From Lodderomyces elongisporus (taxonomy: Eukaryota > Ascomycota > Pichiomycetes > Serinales > Debaryomycetaceae): 64,000 bases of DNA. The stretch covers positions 1 through 64,000 of the forward strand of contig NC_083676.1 of the NCBI RefSeq assembly GCF_030384665.1. Reading direction: 5' to 3'. Of this stretch, positions 1 to 10,057 are shown in pieces (position 1 is the first letter of the stretch; each line of letters begins with the position of its first letter). A program made the position numbers and the translations under genes. Under the pieces are notes generated by a model. It searched no databases and was not told the origin of the DNA. It saw only the letters and a program-made list of their open reading frames with translations.

Positions 1-373
1 TGTTTCAAGTGCATCCTTACACCGAGTTTCAAGTGCATCCTTACACCGAGTTTCAAGTGCATCCTTACACCGAGTTTCAAGTGCATCCTTACACCGAGTT
101 TCAAGTGCATCCTTACACCGAGTTTCAAGTGCATCCTTACACCGAGTTTCAAGTGCATCCTTACACCGAGTTTCAAGTGCATCCTTACACCGAGTTTCAA
201 GTGCATCCTTACACCGAGTTTCAAGTGCATCCTTACACCGAGTTTCAAGTGCATCCTTACACCGAGTTTCAAGTGCATCCTTACACCGAGTTTCAAGTGC
301 ATCCTTACACCGAGTTTCAAGTGCATCCTTACACCGAGTTTCAAGTGCATCCTTACACCGAGTTTCAAGTGCA
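1..373. repeat. Telomeric repeat array (24-bp unit, left chromosome end)
   Basis: A perfect 24-bp tandem repeat runs from base 2 to 373, about 15.5 copies, and breaks off mid-unit before unique sequence at 374. Read on the minus strand, the unit starts AAGGATG, continues with 12 nt and ends GGTGT. Known Candida telomere units (for example C. albicans, 23 bp, ACGGATG ... GGTGT) share this layout of conserved ends around a variable centre. The C-rich strand is on the plus strand at the left edge, which is the correct polarity for a left chromosome terminus. Base 1 does not fit the repeat. The array is open in five of six frames only because the unit is a multiple of 3 and has a single stop in one frame, so it should not be read as a repeat protein. 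Confidence 0.9.
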
Positions 374-2272
374 ATCTATATATAAAACTCAATACAAATA
401 ACTTCATCTTGCCTTCGTTCAACCACCAGTTCTACATTTCAATACACGTTATTCCAATATTTTAGCTACTGTAATGAAGACCACCCTTTCATGGTCATAG
501 ATTCTTTTCATTAGTTTCAAAATGTATGAAAAGTTCGAAAATTATGTAACTCACAACTTTTTGTATTTCTTTTCAATTTGTACTCAATTTTAGTTTAAAT
601 GAACTATTTTGCATCATTCTGTGACAAACAATTTAACTCTAAATTATGCTAGGGCTATTTATCACCATCGGCATCGTATAAGGAAGCCCAATCGTCCCGT
701 CAATTTAGAATTGATCTGATTACATGCCTATATATCATTAACTTTGTACAAACAGCTCGTAACCTTACTGCGATTACCACAAACAGTCACGTGAGGCATC
801 AAAATTGACTTACTCTCCATTGCCTGTTTTTACCTCAATATGCGATCAACCTCTTCCCATGGACTTTATCTATAATTAAAAGTACTTTAAGACTAACACA
901 TGTCTCCAACTTACATGACTTATATTTTCACATAGTTGTGTTCCCTTTCGTCATATGTTGTTCAGTCTCTGTTGTTACCAAATTGCTGAAGCACTTTTCC
1001 TCTTTTTCCGTAGTTATTTCTCGCTTGTGATAATCCTCTATTTCCGGTTCGCTTCAAAAATTGCGCTTTCTCTCACCCTGTCCATTTTACCCATATGGCA
1101 CGTGATCGGTCATTTTCTCAACCATCCAAATTACACTGCTGTACACCTCCAACACTCAACAACATCATATTCGTTTTTACTTATCTATAAGTCATTGCTG
1201 ATAATGTGCTTTAAGTTTGTGTTTGCATTGATATTAATATATTGTTGTTTTGTGTATAATTAGTGCTGCGTTGCTTTGTTATTCACTCCGTTCAACTACT
1301 TTGGTGCAGATTGTAACAAAAAATATAAGAATTTGATCAAACCATCAGTTTAGACTAAAATCTAACTTTAGCATCAATTTAGTTCAAAAGTGGAATCAAC
1401 AATAACCTTATACTTATTCTTTTATTAAAAGCTCACCTGTTTTTACTCTTTTGAGATATATCTCTGGCTCTTACAGAAAATCAAACCCTCAATTCAGCTG
1501 TTGAGCTATAAACAATAGAGCAATACCATCTAAACGGCAAAATGCGATCCGATTTCTGCGGAATTCTTCCGAAAAATTTAGTATATGCTCCGTTATTCCC
1601 GTCATAAATGAACAGAACAGTACAAGAAAAACGGTTTATTACATCACCATGAAACTAGCTAAACTAAATGATTAATGTCTACTCAACTTCTGCTTTGCCC
1701 ACTCTCTTCCAATAACCATGGATACAATCAAATTTCGAATATACAAGAACTGTAATTCCCGACTCCGACTAGCATAAATATCTACTCCACACAGTCCGAA
1801 CATATTGAATCCAACATATACTTTGTACATACACTGTACGCACTCTTGATCGCCACCCTTCCACTCTTTCCCCCTCCCCCCACGCGGCAATTTTACACAT
1901 CTCACCTCCTGACTTTTCCAACATTAGCAATCATACATCATGCCTCCTCCCCCTCCTCACACTTCCACAAAACTAATACCACTACCACCACCACCAGCAA
2001 CAGCACCTCCCCCTCCTCCTTCTTGCTCCATTCATACTGTTGCTCCCCACATTTGACACTTTAGTATAAATATCATCCTCTTCTCCCCACCCTTACCGCC
2101 ACTGACCAATCTGAAAAAGAAAAAAAAGACTCACAATCACAAACAATTCCAAACTCAAGAAACTAAATTTTGTTTTTTCTTGTACTTTTCCTTACACACA
2201 CCACTGACCTCAATTGAGTATTTACATACAACTCAAACTACAGTATAACTATTTAAGTACCACTATTTCAAG
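374..2272. other. Short subtelomere, no supported gene
   Basis: 1.9 kb of AT-rich sequence between telomere and XYL1. No ORF has family features; the longest ATG ORF (955-1263) is only a hydrophobic 102-codon frame. A perfect TCACGTGA palindrome (Cbf1/bHLH E-box type) is at 787-794 and a second CACGTG at 1099-1104. The stretch 1850-2105 is strongly pyrimidine-rich on the plus strand. No helicase-like or other subtelomeric gene family is visible. Confidence 0.6.
2065..2072 (+). promoter_or_regulatory. Candidate TATA box of XYL1
   Basis: TATAAATA lies about 200 bp before the XYL1 ATG, followed by an A-rich leader. This is position and consensus only; the transcription start is not visible. Confidence 0.4.
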
Positions 2273-3232
2273 ATGAGCATCAAATTAAACTCAGGCCACT
2301 CCATGCCACTCGTTGGCTTTGGTTGCTGGAAACTTAGCAACAATCTCGCTGCTGACCAAGTCTACAACGCCATCAAGGTTGGATACAGATTATTCGACGA
2401 GGCACAAGACTACGGCAACGAAAAAGAAGTTGGAGAGGGAATCAACCGCGCAATTAAAGAAGGTATCGTCTCGCGTGACGAGCTATTCATTACCTCCAAG
2501 TTGTGGAACTCGTTCCATGACCCAAAACACGTAGAATACGCTTTGGACAGGGTATTGAGCGACTTGAACTTGAACTACCTCGACTTGTTCTTGATTCATT
2601 TCCCAATTGCCCAGAAATTCGTCCCAATTGACGAGAAATACCCACCAGGCTTCTACTGTGGAGATGGCAACAAGTTCCATTTCGAAGACGTTCCACTTTT
2701 GGATACCTGGAAGGCAATGGAGAAGCTTGTTGAAAAGGGCAAAGTCAGATCCATTGGTATCTCCAACTTTAGTGGTGCATTGATCCAAGACTTGCTTAGA
2801 GGCGCAAAGATCCCACCAGCCGTCTTGCAAATCGAGCACCATCCATACTTGCAACAAGATAGATTGATCCAATGGGTACAGAGCAAAGGTATTGCCATCA
2901 CCGCATACTCATCATTTGGCCCACAGTCATTTATCGAATTGGAAAGCAAAAAGGCAATTGACACTCCAACATTATTCGAAAACAATGCAATCAAAAAGAT
3001 TGCTGACAAACACGGCAAGTCGCCAGCACAAGTCTTGTTGAGATGGGCAACACAGCGAGACATTGCTGTTATCCCCAAATCCAACAACCCAGACCGTGCA
3101 TTGCAAAACTTGAATGTGGCTGAGTTTACTTTGGACGATGAAGATGTTCAAGAGATAAAGAAGTTGGACAAGGAGTTGAGATTCAACGACCCTTGGGAAT
3201 GGAATAATGAGCATATCCCAACTTTTATCTAG
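2273..3232 (+). CDS. XYL1: Xylose/aldose reductase (AKR family)
   Basis: NAD(P)H-dependent cytosolic aldo-keto reductase of 319 aa, the usual length for yeast xylose reductases (AKR2B), which reduce xylose to xylitol and also act on other aldoses and methylglyoxal. The catalytic tetrad is complete: D42, Y47, K76 and H109 (in FLIHFP). The family segments [11 protein letters not shown] and AYSSFGPQS are present, as is the C-terminal LRFNDPW. The cofactor loop reads IPKSNNP followed by D and R; the Lys is the usual NADPH-preferring state, whereas an Arg there is associated with NADH use in C. parapsilosis. The ATG is the first in-frame one and aligns with family N-termini. The gene is convergent with ARP10 and is the first gene from the telomere, 1.9 kb away. 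A GRE3-like general aldose reductase role is equally possible. Confidence 0.9.
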   Translation: MSIKLNSGHSMPLVGFGCWKLSNNLAADQVYNAIKVGYRLFDEAQDYGNEKEVGEGINRAIKEGIVSRDELFITSKLWNSFHDPKHVEYALDRVLSDLNLNYLDLFLIHFPIAQKFVPIDEKYPPGFYCGDGNKFHFEDVPLLDTWKAMEKLVEKGKVRSIGISNFSGALIQDLLRGAKIPPAVLQIEHHPYLQQDRLIQWVQSKGIAITAYSSFGPQSFIELESKKAIDTPTLFENNAIKKIADKHGKSPAQVLLRWATQRDIAVIPKSNNPDRALQNLNVAEFTLDDEDVQEIKKLDKELRFNDPWEWNNEHIPTFI

Positions 3233-3496
3233 GAGCCTCCAAAGGATTACCGGATATAGAGATTTTAATAAACAAATTGGGTAAATCTAATCTACTTGAA
3301 TCTCTTGTATAATTTTTAATTTTTAATTTTTAATTTTTTTTTGCTCTTGCTAATGTAATTATTCTAGATTCTAGGGTGTATACTAGCTACTCAAGCAATG
3401 TAGGTTCTTCATAATCATGATGGCTCCTCTCGTACCACCACAAACAACAAGCGCATCATTAGCGACAATTAAGAATTGTGTGATACCTTACACCAG

Positions 3497-4354
3497 TCAT
3501 GGCTTGTATTCGACCCATTTTTTACCAATTTGAGAATATAGCGAACATGCTATCCAGCAGCCATCACTCGGTCGCGTCTCAAACCTGTGCTTCTCCATTG
3601 TCAAGTCAATCTTATGGTGCTTATTCGACTCATCTCCTATAACAATCACATTCTCACGTAGAACTTTGCGGATATCAATGGGCGACCGTCGTATGATAGT
3701 GTCAATAATCTCTTGCACTTTATCTAGCTCCTCAGATTTTTCCATTGCTTTCAAGTTTTCAGAATTTCCTTGCTGCGTTGAATCTCCCTTGGTCATTGAA
3801 TTAATAGAAACATACTCCCGACAGTCAATAACACGCAAATCAACCACAGTCTGTATCTTCAACGACTCAAACGTATAGTTCAACACCAATCCATTGCGCA
3901 CGTTTGCTCCCAATACGGCCAACACTGACCACGGCAAGAAAATCACAGACTTGGCTCGCAACTCAGTGAATATCTCGTAGATTGCCAATTTCAATTTTTC
4001 CGAAAAATCATGGTCAACAACAAACACGCGTTTTGACGAATACTGTTTCTGAAACAATGCCTTGTAAATAAGTTTCTGAATCAACAGTTTCGACCATAGC
4101 TCGTCCCGTAATTGTAGCCAGGTGCCATAATACTTTTGGAAGCTATCAGACAATGCTTGCATCTCGGGAGTGAAAAGAGAAACAATGCGTTCACGGTCCT
4201 CCTTTGCCAACGCATGGTCATTCAATTCATATTGCGGCGGTAGTTGCGGTCGTGTTCTACTATGCTGGTACTCAACTCCTAGTAGGTCGGGCTTCTTAGA
4301 CCCCAGGTTGCCCACCTTCAAATTCGTGCATGTAATCTCCAACACCAAGGACAT
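3497..4354 (-). CDS. ARP10: Divergent actin-related protein, Arp10-like dynactin subunit
   Basis: 285-aa protein with a weak actin fold signature. The central block from VFVVDHDF through the IFLPWSVLAVLGANVRNGLV stretch corresponds to the actin segment that precedes the GIV nucleotide-binding turn, and the C-terminal DGCWIACSLYSQIGKKW corresponds to the actin GGSILASL...W block. Typical ATP-binding DxG and phosphate-loop residues are not conserved, as expected for Arp10/Arp11, the pointed-end subunit of dynactin, which supports dynein-dependent nuclear migration. It is shorter than canonical actins (about 375 aa). The ATG at 4354 is preceded by 196 bp to the RAD3 stop; both genes are on the minus strand. 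The assignment to Arp10 rather than another divergent Arp is an inference from length and degeneracy. Confidence 0.65.
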   Translation of the reverse strand: MSLVLEITCTNLKVGNLGSKKPDLLGVEYQHSRTRPQLPPQYELNDHALAKEDRERIVSLFTPEMQALSDSFQKYYGTWLQLRDELWSKLLIQKLIYKALFQKQYSSKRVFVVDHDFSEKLKLAIYEIFTELRAKSVIFLPWSVLAVLGANVRNGLVLNYTFESLKIQTVVDLRVIDCREYVSINSMTKGDSTQQGNSENLKAMEKSEELDKVQEIIDTIIRRSPIDIRKVLRENVIVIGDESNKHHKIDLTMEKHRFETRPSDGCWIACSLYSQIGKKWVEYKP

Positions 4355-4550
4355 TATTGGAGTAGAGTGAGGTTGAATCTCAAATTTCTGTGAGAAAGTG
4401 CGCAGCGCATCTTTTTGTTCTCAAATCGGGGAGGGACAAGATAAAAGAGATAAAAGAGATAAAAGAGGTAAAAGACAAAAGAGGTAAAAAACAAAAATAC
4501 CTAAAAGTATCTAATCACATCACAATCTATTACAACAAAACATCCTTAAA

Positions 4551-6959
4551 CTAAAGCAAATCTAGATCCTCATCATCTATATCCATGAAATCATCAACAG
4601 TCTCCTTTGGCGTGCCGTTAATGTTCTCATCCACAAACCCATTAATCTCATTCTGCTTCTCCTCCGACACTTGCACCTTGTTAAACTGTTTCTGATAGTC
4701 CTCCAACTGCGCAAGATTCCACACAGAAACACCTTCTTGATCCTTGGGGTTCGTGGGCTGTGCAAGACTGCGCAAGAATTTCTTCCCCGTTGCCAACGCC
4801 ATATCCGTCGACAAATTGGTATCCGAATCGTTAAGCGCCTGCGCAATCCATTTCGGAAGCTGTGATTTTTTCCTTGCAAACCTTCTATCCGCCAACACCA
4901 TGATCCCGTAATCATCCTTACCACGCAAAACCCGTCCCAAGCACTGCGCAGCGTGTCGCATCGCGTCGAACGATAAAAAGTCATTCTCCTTGATCTGCAA
5001 ATGGTCTCTCATAAACTCCAACCTAGCTTTCAAGATCCTCGACTCCGTATATTGGAAAGGAATACCAATCATCAATACTGTTCTCCCGTAATGATGGTCA
5101 AAATCAATACCTTCGGAAACTTTTCCACGCGCAACTGATAATAATACTGCACCTCTTCCATTCGAACAAGCTTTTCTATACGTCTCCAACGCCAAAGACG
5201 TTTCTTGCGCATCAGGAGTCTCAACAAGAATAAGTTTGTGCTTCCACACTTCGTCCAATACTCCCATTGTCTGCCACATGGATATAATCGACTCCATATA
5301 CAAATATGATGGGAAAAACACAACCATGCCATCGGGTGTGATCTTTGAAAACTCAATTAATAAAGAGCCATAGTTCCGAACAACTGAAGGATCGTTTCTA
5401 ATTTCAAATCTAGACGAAAGCGCCAATTGATCACTACCTTTCGTAACAATCAATGGTAAAAACGCACGTCTCGACAACGTCATTGCATACGATTCTTGAA
5501 TAACGGTTTGGAAATTCAACATCTTGGGGTACATATCCAAAGGTGAAATGGTTCCCGAGGTAATGATCACCGAAGAGAACCTATCAAATACCGGCTTGAT
5601 TGCAATTGACGCATCCAAACAAGTGAAATGGAGGATCGGGTTGGGCACAGTACTACCTTCAGTTTCAAATGGCTCCAAGATAAGTTGAAACCCAGTATCA
5701 TAAGTAGACACCAAAGTTGCAAATGTTGCAATATCCTTTAACGCGTTGAAATCCTCAATCTCTGACAATTCCAACGTCTTTACCAACAACGAAAGCCTCT
5801 CCGAGCAGAACCGCAAGGGCTTCCGATCGATATATGTAAGTTCTTTCAAGTGCTGCAAGAAACTCGTAGGTGTCTCACTAATCACATGCAACACCTTCAT
5901 TCTAGTCTTTAGATACTCAATAAACCGTTTCAAAAATGCTACAAAATGTTCACCTTTCCGAATGTTACCTGGAATGGCCTCATCAAGTAAATCTTGCGGT
6001 AGGATGGGATTCGACATAAAGAGCTCCTCTTCGCGTGCCACCTCGGCTTGCCGCAACCCTTCTACCAACTGTTCATATTCATTTTGAAGTTTTTCACTAT
6101 CTTGCTGCTTCATCTCATCAACCGCATCTGCTAGCTTGTTAGCACCTCTCGTAGCCCGCTTTAGAGCATCCTCTGTCAAGTCCAACGACAACGCCTCTAT
6201 ACAAACATTATCAATATTGTGCGCCTCGTCAAAAATAATAATGCTATCCTTGGACAACTCGCGCGAAACTCTATCGGCAATCTTGGGATCCAACAAATAA
6301 TGATATGAGTAGATGATGATGTTGCAGAACGGAATCATTCTACGCACCGTGAAATACGGACACGTTCCTATCTGCTTACAATACTTGATCAACGCGTCAA
6401 ATGAATAAACACCTTCTGGGATCAAATCATGCTGGTCGAGTTCATTCAAATTCTCGTGGAATGAGCACAAGGAGTATTTTTCAGGATCTCTTTCTTGCAT
6501 ATCCTCAGTCACGACTCCTCGCTCAATCTTTTCCTTCAACTGACCATTCGTCACGCGTCGACACATTTCATCAACAACATTCCCCTTCCTCTCCCGCGAT
6601 ATCAATGGGTTCAAGCACAAGTTCTTCCTACTTGTCAACCCCAATCCGCGGAAATCTTCAACGTATCCCAACGCGCTTGCTCGAAACTCCATCAACTTGT
6701 GCAACTCAATCAATGCCTTCTCAATCTCAGACATGGTACGTGAACAATAAACAATCTTTCTGTGCTCTGGGTAATGCATCTGGTATGCCACTGTTAGCGA
6801 AAGCAAGGAAACAGTCTTTCCCGTCCCCGACGGCATCTCCAATATACAGTTTCCACCCACATCGAGGGTCTTTTTGATGTCACTCATGTATGCATACTGC
6901 TCGGGGTATATTTTGGGATAGGGAAATAGAACCGGTAGATCATCGATGTAAAACTTCAT
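4551..6959 (-). CDS. RAD3: RAD3/XPD helicase, TFIIH subunit
   Basis: 802-aa 5'-3' DNA helicase of the XPD family, the nucleotide excision repair and transcription-initiation helicase of TFIIH, acting in the nucleus. The N-terminus MKFYIDDLPVLFPYPKIYPE is nearly identical to S. cerevisiae Rad3 and fixes the start. Walker A is PSGTGKT (K48), Walker B is the DEAH box in IIFDEAHN (about residue 235), and the four Fe-S cysteines lie in the NLCLNPL, EMCRR, SLCSFHEN and GTCPYF contexts. Motif VI reads HAAQCLGRVLRGKDDYG near residue 670. The C-terminal tail ends in an acidic DIDDEDLDLL stretch. The gene sits only about 4.2 kb from the telomere array, which is unusual for an essential gene. Confidence 0.98.
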   Translation of the reverse strand: MKFYIDDLPVLFPYPKIYPEQYAYMSDIKKTLDVGGNCILEMPSGTGKTVSLLSLTVAYQMHYPEHRKIVYCSRTMSEIEKALIELHKLMEFRASALGYVEDFRGLGLTSRKNLCLNPLISRERKGNVVDEMCRRVTNGQLKEKIERGVVTEDMQERDPEKYSLCSFHENLNELDQHDLIPEGVYSFDALIKYCKQIGTCPYFTVRRMIPFCNIIIYSYHYLLDPKIADRVSRELSKDSIIIFDEAHNIDNVCIEALSLDLTEDALKRATRGANKLADAVDEMKQQDSEKLQNEYEQLVEGLRQAEVAREEELFMSNPILPQDLLDEAIPGNIRKGEHFVAFLKRFIEYLKTRMKVLHVISETPTSFLQHLKELTYIDRKPLRFCSERLSLLVKTLELSEIEDFNALKDIATFATLVSTYDTGFQLILEPFETEGSTVPNPILHFTCLDASIAIKPVFDRFSSVIITSGTISPLDMYPKMLNFQTVIQESYAMTLSRRAFLPLIVTKGSDQLALSSRFEIRNDPSVVRNYGSLLIEFSKITPDGMVVFFPSYLYMESIISMWQTMGVLDEVWKHKLILVETPDAQETSLALETYRKACSNGRGAVLLSVARGKVSEGIDFDHHYGRTVLMIGIPFQYTESRILKARLEFMRDHLQIKENDFLSFDAMRHAAQCLGRVLRGKDDYGIMVLADRRFARKKSQLPKWIAQALNDSDTNLSTDMALATGKKFLRSLAQPTNPKDQEGVSVWNLAQLEDYQKQFNKVQVSEEKQNEINGFVDENINGTPKETVDDFMDIDDEDLDLL

Positions 6960-7340
6960 TGTGAGGTGCTGTACTACAAGGATTGAGAATTTGCTCTAAT
7001 GAATAGAGTAGTTTTCGCTGTGGATTGATCTAGTCTCAAGACAATTTCTATTATGCGTTGCCTCTCTCTTACTCTCTAACTCTCTTTCTCTCTCTCTCTC
7101 TCTCTCTTTCTTTCTATAAATTCTATTGCTAAAATTCTACAAATGAGTTTTGCACCATTACAAACACTGACAACTGGTAGCTCCATCCGAAGGCTCGCTC
7201 GCAGCCACATACAAACACTAAAAAAAATTGTCAAAGTACGTCTCTACCTCTCGCGACCCAATCAGTCAAAGAAAAGCAGAAAGCACCCCACAACCACCCC
7301 ACCTCCCCAACTCGAAAAACACTAAGGAACCTCTTTGACA
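6960..7340. promoter_or_regulatory. RAD3 upstream region / ADK2 3' flank
   Basis: 381 bp between the RAD3 start and the ADK2 stop. It contains a CT-rich microsatellite (about 7080-7112) and a plus-strand ATG ORF of 60 codons described separately. No clear TATA or factor site. Confidence 0.4.
7143..7325 (+). CDS. Doubtful 60-codon ORF, basic N-terminus
   Basis: ATG-initiated 60-codon frame antisense to the RAD3 promoter. Its first 32 residues are Arg/Lys/Ser/Thr-rich with almost no acids (SIRRLARSHIQTLKK), resembling a mitochondrial presequence. After codon 31 the text reads AAAGTACGT, which could be a non-canonical 5' splice site, but I found no matching branch point and downstream exon before ADK2. 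I do not recognise it. It may be chance. Confidence 0.15.
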   Translation: MSFAPLQTLTTGSSIRRLARSHIQTLKKIVKVRLYLSRPNQSKKSRKHPTTTPPPQLEKH

Positions 7341-8009
7341 TCACAGTTCATATACCAACTTTTCCACTTTAGGATAGATTATATCACTGGTTTCTCCAGA
7401 AACACTATGCCAGATTCCCAATTTTTGGTAGTACTCCCTCAATGGACCAATCTCCTCATTGTACTTGTCCAATCTCTTTTTGAAAGTCTTGGCATTATCG
7501 TCCTCTCTTTTCACTAAATCCTCTCCAGTAACATCATCCTTAAACGGTACTTTTGGTGGATTATAGTCCAAACTGTATATTCTCCCACTAGGCAAATGCA
7601 CGTATCGCGACTCAATCCTATGGAGAATGAGCTTTTGATCAACATCCAACTCTACAACTAGATTCAAGTTCGCGTTTGTTGTATCCAAGATCTCTGTCAA
7701 TTTCTCTGCTTGTGCAAATGTACGTGGGAACCCATCTAGTAACCAATTGGCCTTGTCATTTAACCCGTTGAGTTCACGTAGCTGTTCAGTTATCAAATTG
7801 ACCATGGTAGAGTCAGGGACCAACAGGCCAGTCTTGATGTATTTATCGGCCTCTTTCCCAATCTCTGTGCCCTTCGATATTTGCGATCTTAACACATCTC
7901 CGGAAGATATAGGGTGCAATTGCGGAAACCTTTTAAGAAGCCTTTTCAGTATAGTTCCCTTCCCTGATCCTGGTGCTCCTAGAAATAGGAGCCTTGTTGG
8001 TTTCAACAT
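7341..8009 (-). CDS. ADK2: Mitochondrial GTP:AMP phosphotransferase (adenylate kinase 3 type)
   Basis: 222-aa adenylate kinase of the long type. The P-loop is GAPGSGKGT (residues 11-19). The NMP-binding region reads ISSGDVLR, the helix before the LID reads WLLDGFPRT, and the LID begins ESRYVHLPSGRIYSLDYNPP. The LID lacks the zinc cysteines, like yeast Adk2. The family carries out phosphoryl transfer between GTP (or ITP) and AMP in the mitochondrial matrix. The N-terminus MLKPTRLLFLG runs straight into the P-loop, so there is no separate cleavable presequence, as in yeast Adk2 where import information is internal. The C-terminal SGETSDIIYPKV matches Adk2 well. Confidence 0.93.
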   Translation of the reverse strand: MLKPTRLLFLGAPGSGKGTILKRLLKRFPQLHPISSGDVLRSQISKGTEIGKEADKYIKTGLLVPDSTMVNLITEQLRELNGLNDKANWLLDGFPRTFAQAEKLTEILDTTNANLNLVVELDVDQKLILHRIESRYVHLPSGRIYSLDYNPPKVPFKDDVTGEDLVKREDDNAKTFKKRLDKYNEEIGPLREYYQKLGIWHSVSGETSDIIYPKVEKLVYEL

Positions 8010-8367
8010 GGTGGTTCTTGGATGGAAAAAACTATATAAAAGAAAGGATAAACCGGTTCCGCTTCAACACAGTTCCGCGAACCAAAAAAAAAAGGAAAAT
8101 CAAAATAAATCAAAGGAGAAATCAATAAAAAAAGTCAAAAAAAAAAATAATAAATAATAAGAACTTGGCAACGGGTATAAGGAAGACGTTGATTGTCACA
8201 TGCCTTCCACATGACTGCAAGAGTTCCATTGCATAAAATACATACAAACACACACTCACCTTGCTAGCACATTTACTAGCACATTTACTTAATCTCCTAT
8301 TCATTTATTTATTCACGTACTTTTACAAATACATACATGTATACTTACATATATCCATGCGCCTACA
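8010..8367. promoter_or_regulatory. ADK2 upstream / LEO1 3' flank
   Basis: 358 bp, A-rich at 8083-8160, with two copies of a short TTTACTAGCACA-type repeat near 8268-8290. No further feature seen. Confidence 0.35.
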
Positions 8368-9591
8368 CTATTCATCGTCCTCGTCACTGTCAATAATTCT
8401 CCTTCGTTTCCGAGTCTCCTCCTCAACAGAGGCTTCTCTGTACCGCGCAGCTCCTTCCTCTTTCAATTTCCTCAATCTCTCTGCACCTTTCTCAAACTCC
8501 TCTTCTTGCTCTTCTACCTCTTCTTCTTCCTCCTCTTCGTCTTCATCGTCATATTGCTCCACCTCTTCTTCATCTCCAGCAACAAAATCATCCTCTTCGT
8601 CATACTCTTCAGCTGCTCCACCACGGCCACCACCTACACCATAATCATCGTCGTCTTCGTCTTCATCAGCGTAAGCACTATATGCACGGGATCCGCCAAC
8701 AGCAGGACTATCGCCTCTCTCCCATTTCTGCTCTTGCAAACGTCTCTTTGCCTCCAACATCCTCTTCATCTTCAATTTCTTCTTCTCATTCTCATCTTCA
8801 ATCCTTTGCTTCATCAACGGATCCACTTCTGTTGTGGTACTCAAAATTTTGTCCTTAAACTGCACGTTCTTCATCACCTGCAACAATCTCTTGTGTATCG
8901 AATTGGTCGATGCAGGAAGCAAGTTGATATTCAGTTCAATAATAGAGTCCGTTTGCAAAAACTCTGCAGTCTTATGAGACCGAACCAAAAGGTTGTCTAC
9001 CACTGGTAAACTCTTGACATCAAACATCTCATTTCCAATCTTTAAACTTACACTTCCATCGTTCCATTGGACAAAATGGGCATTCGATTGTTTGATAATC
9101 TCGTCATTTCCAGAATTGTGATATCTCCATCTAATGGTGGTTTCATTGATCAATTTCTCCGCTAGTTGCTCATTGTATATCTGTTTTGAGGTTAATCCTT
9201 GCTCTTTTCTTTCCTGCATCTTGTATTCCACCTCGTCCTTAAACTTGTTGGGGTCAAATGGACGAGGCTCGATCTTCAAATGAGCCGGTGTTTTCAATAT
9301 CTTAGTGCCTTCAGATATCAGACTCACAGCATGACGTGGCAATGAGATCTCCAACACTTTCTTTTCAACTTCTTCTTCTTCTTCTTCTTCATCATCATCA
9401 TTAGACCCCTCATTCTGCGAATCATAGTCTACTCGATTTCTTTTCGACGTCGATTGTGACTGCTGCTCTTCTGAATCACTTTTGGTTTCTTGGTCTTGGT
9501 CTTGGTCTTGGTCTTCACCTCCACTCTCGCCAAATAAATCATCGAGCTCCTCTTGAGCTACAGAGACTTCTTCTCTTTCCTCGTCCGACAT
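8368..9591 (-). CDS. LEO1: Paf1 complex subunit Leo1
   Basis: 407-aa nuclear protein of the RNA polymerase II-associated Paf1 elongation complex, which promotes H2B ubiquitylation and H3 methylation. An acidic Ser/Asp/Glu/Gln-rich N-terminus (about 1-80) is followed by the conserved Leo1 core (about 80-270): LEISLPRHAV, a segment ending KIEPRPFDP, TIRWRYHN, VQWNDGSVSLKIG and KTAEFLQTDSII. Then come a basic helix (KKLKMKRMLEAKRRLQEQKW) and a second acidic tail with a Gly-rich patch and a final RKRRRIIDSDEDDE. This charge pattern is typical of Leo1. The start is the first ATG. A long GA microsatellite lies about 170 bp upstream in the promoter. Confidence 0.93.
   Translation of the reverse strand: MSDEEREEVSVAQEELDDLFGESGGEDQDQDQDQETKSDSEEQQSQSTSKRNRVDYDSQNEGSNDDDEEEEEEEVEKKVLEISLPRHAVSLISEGTKILKTPAHLKIEPRPFDPNKFKDEVEYKMQERKEQGLTSKQIYNEQLAEKLINETTIRWRYHNSGNDEIIKQSNAHFVQWNDGSVSLKIGNEMFDVKSLPVVDNLLVRSHKTAEFLQTDSIIELNINLLPASTNSIHKRLLQVMKNVQFKDKILSTTTEVDPLMKQRIEDENEKKKLKMKRMLEAKRRLQEQKWERGDSPAVGGSRAYSAYADEDEDDDDYGVGGGRGGAAEEYDEEDDFVAGDEEEVEQYDDEDEEEEEEEVEEQEEEFEKGAERLRKLKEEGAARYREASVEEETRKRRRIIDSDEDDE

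Positions 9592-10057
<466 letters not shown>

Noticed and set aside
1..373. CRISPR-like or protein-binding repeat array
   Set aside because: Units are directly adjacent with no spacers, and the organism is a eukaryote. Telomere explains polarity and position.
9..401. Open frame of an 8-residue repeat (HPYTEFQV) across the first 400 bases, as a repeat protein
   Set aside because: The unit is 24 bp, so all three plus frames and two minus frames are open by construction. The repeat matches the telomere layout, the frame has no ATG, and it ends right after the array.
955..1263. 102-codon hydrophobic ORF in the subtelomere
   Set aside because: No recognisable motif; composition follows the local T-rich sequence. 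Kept only as part of the subtelomere note.
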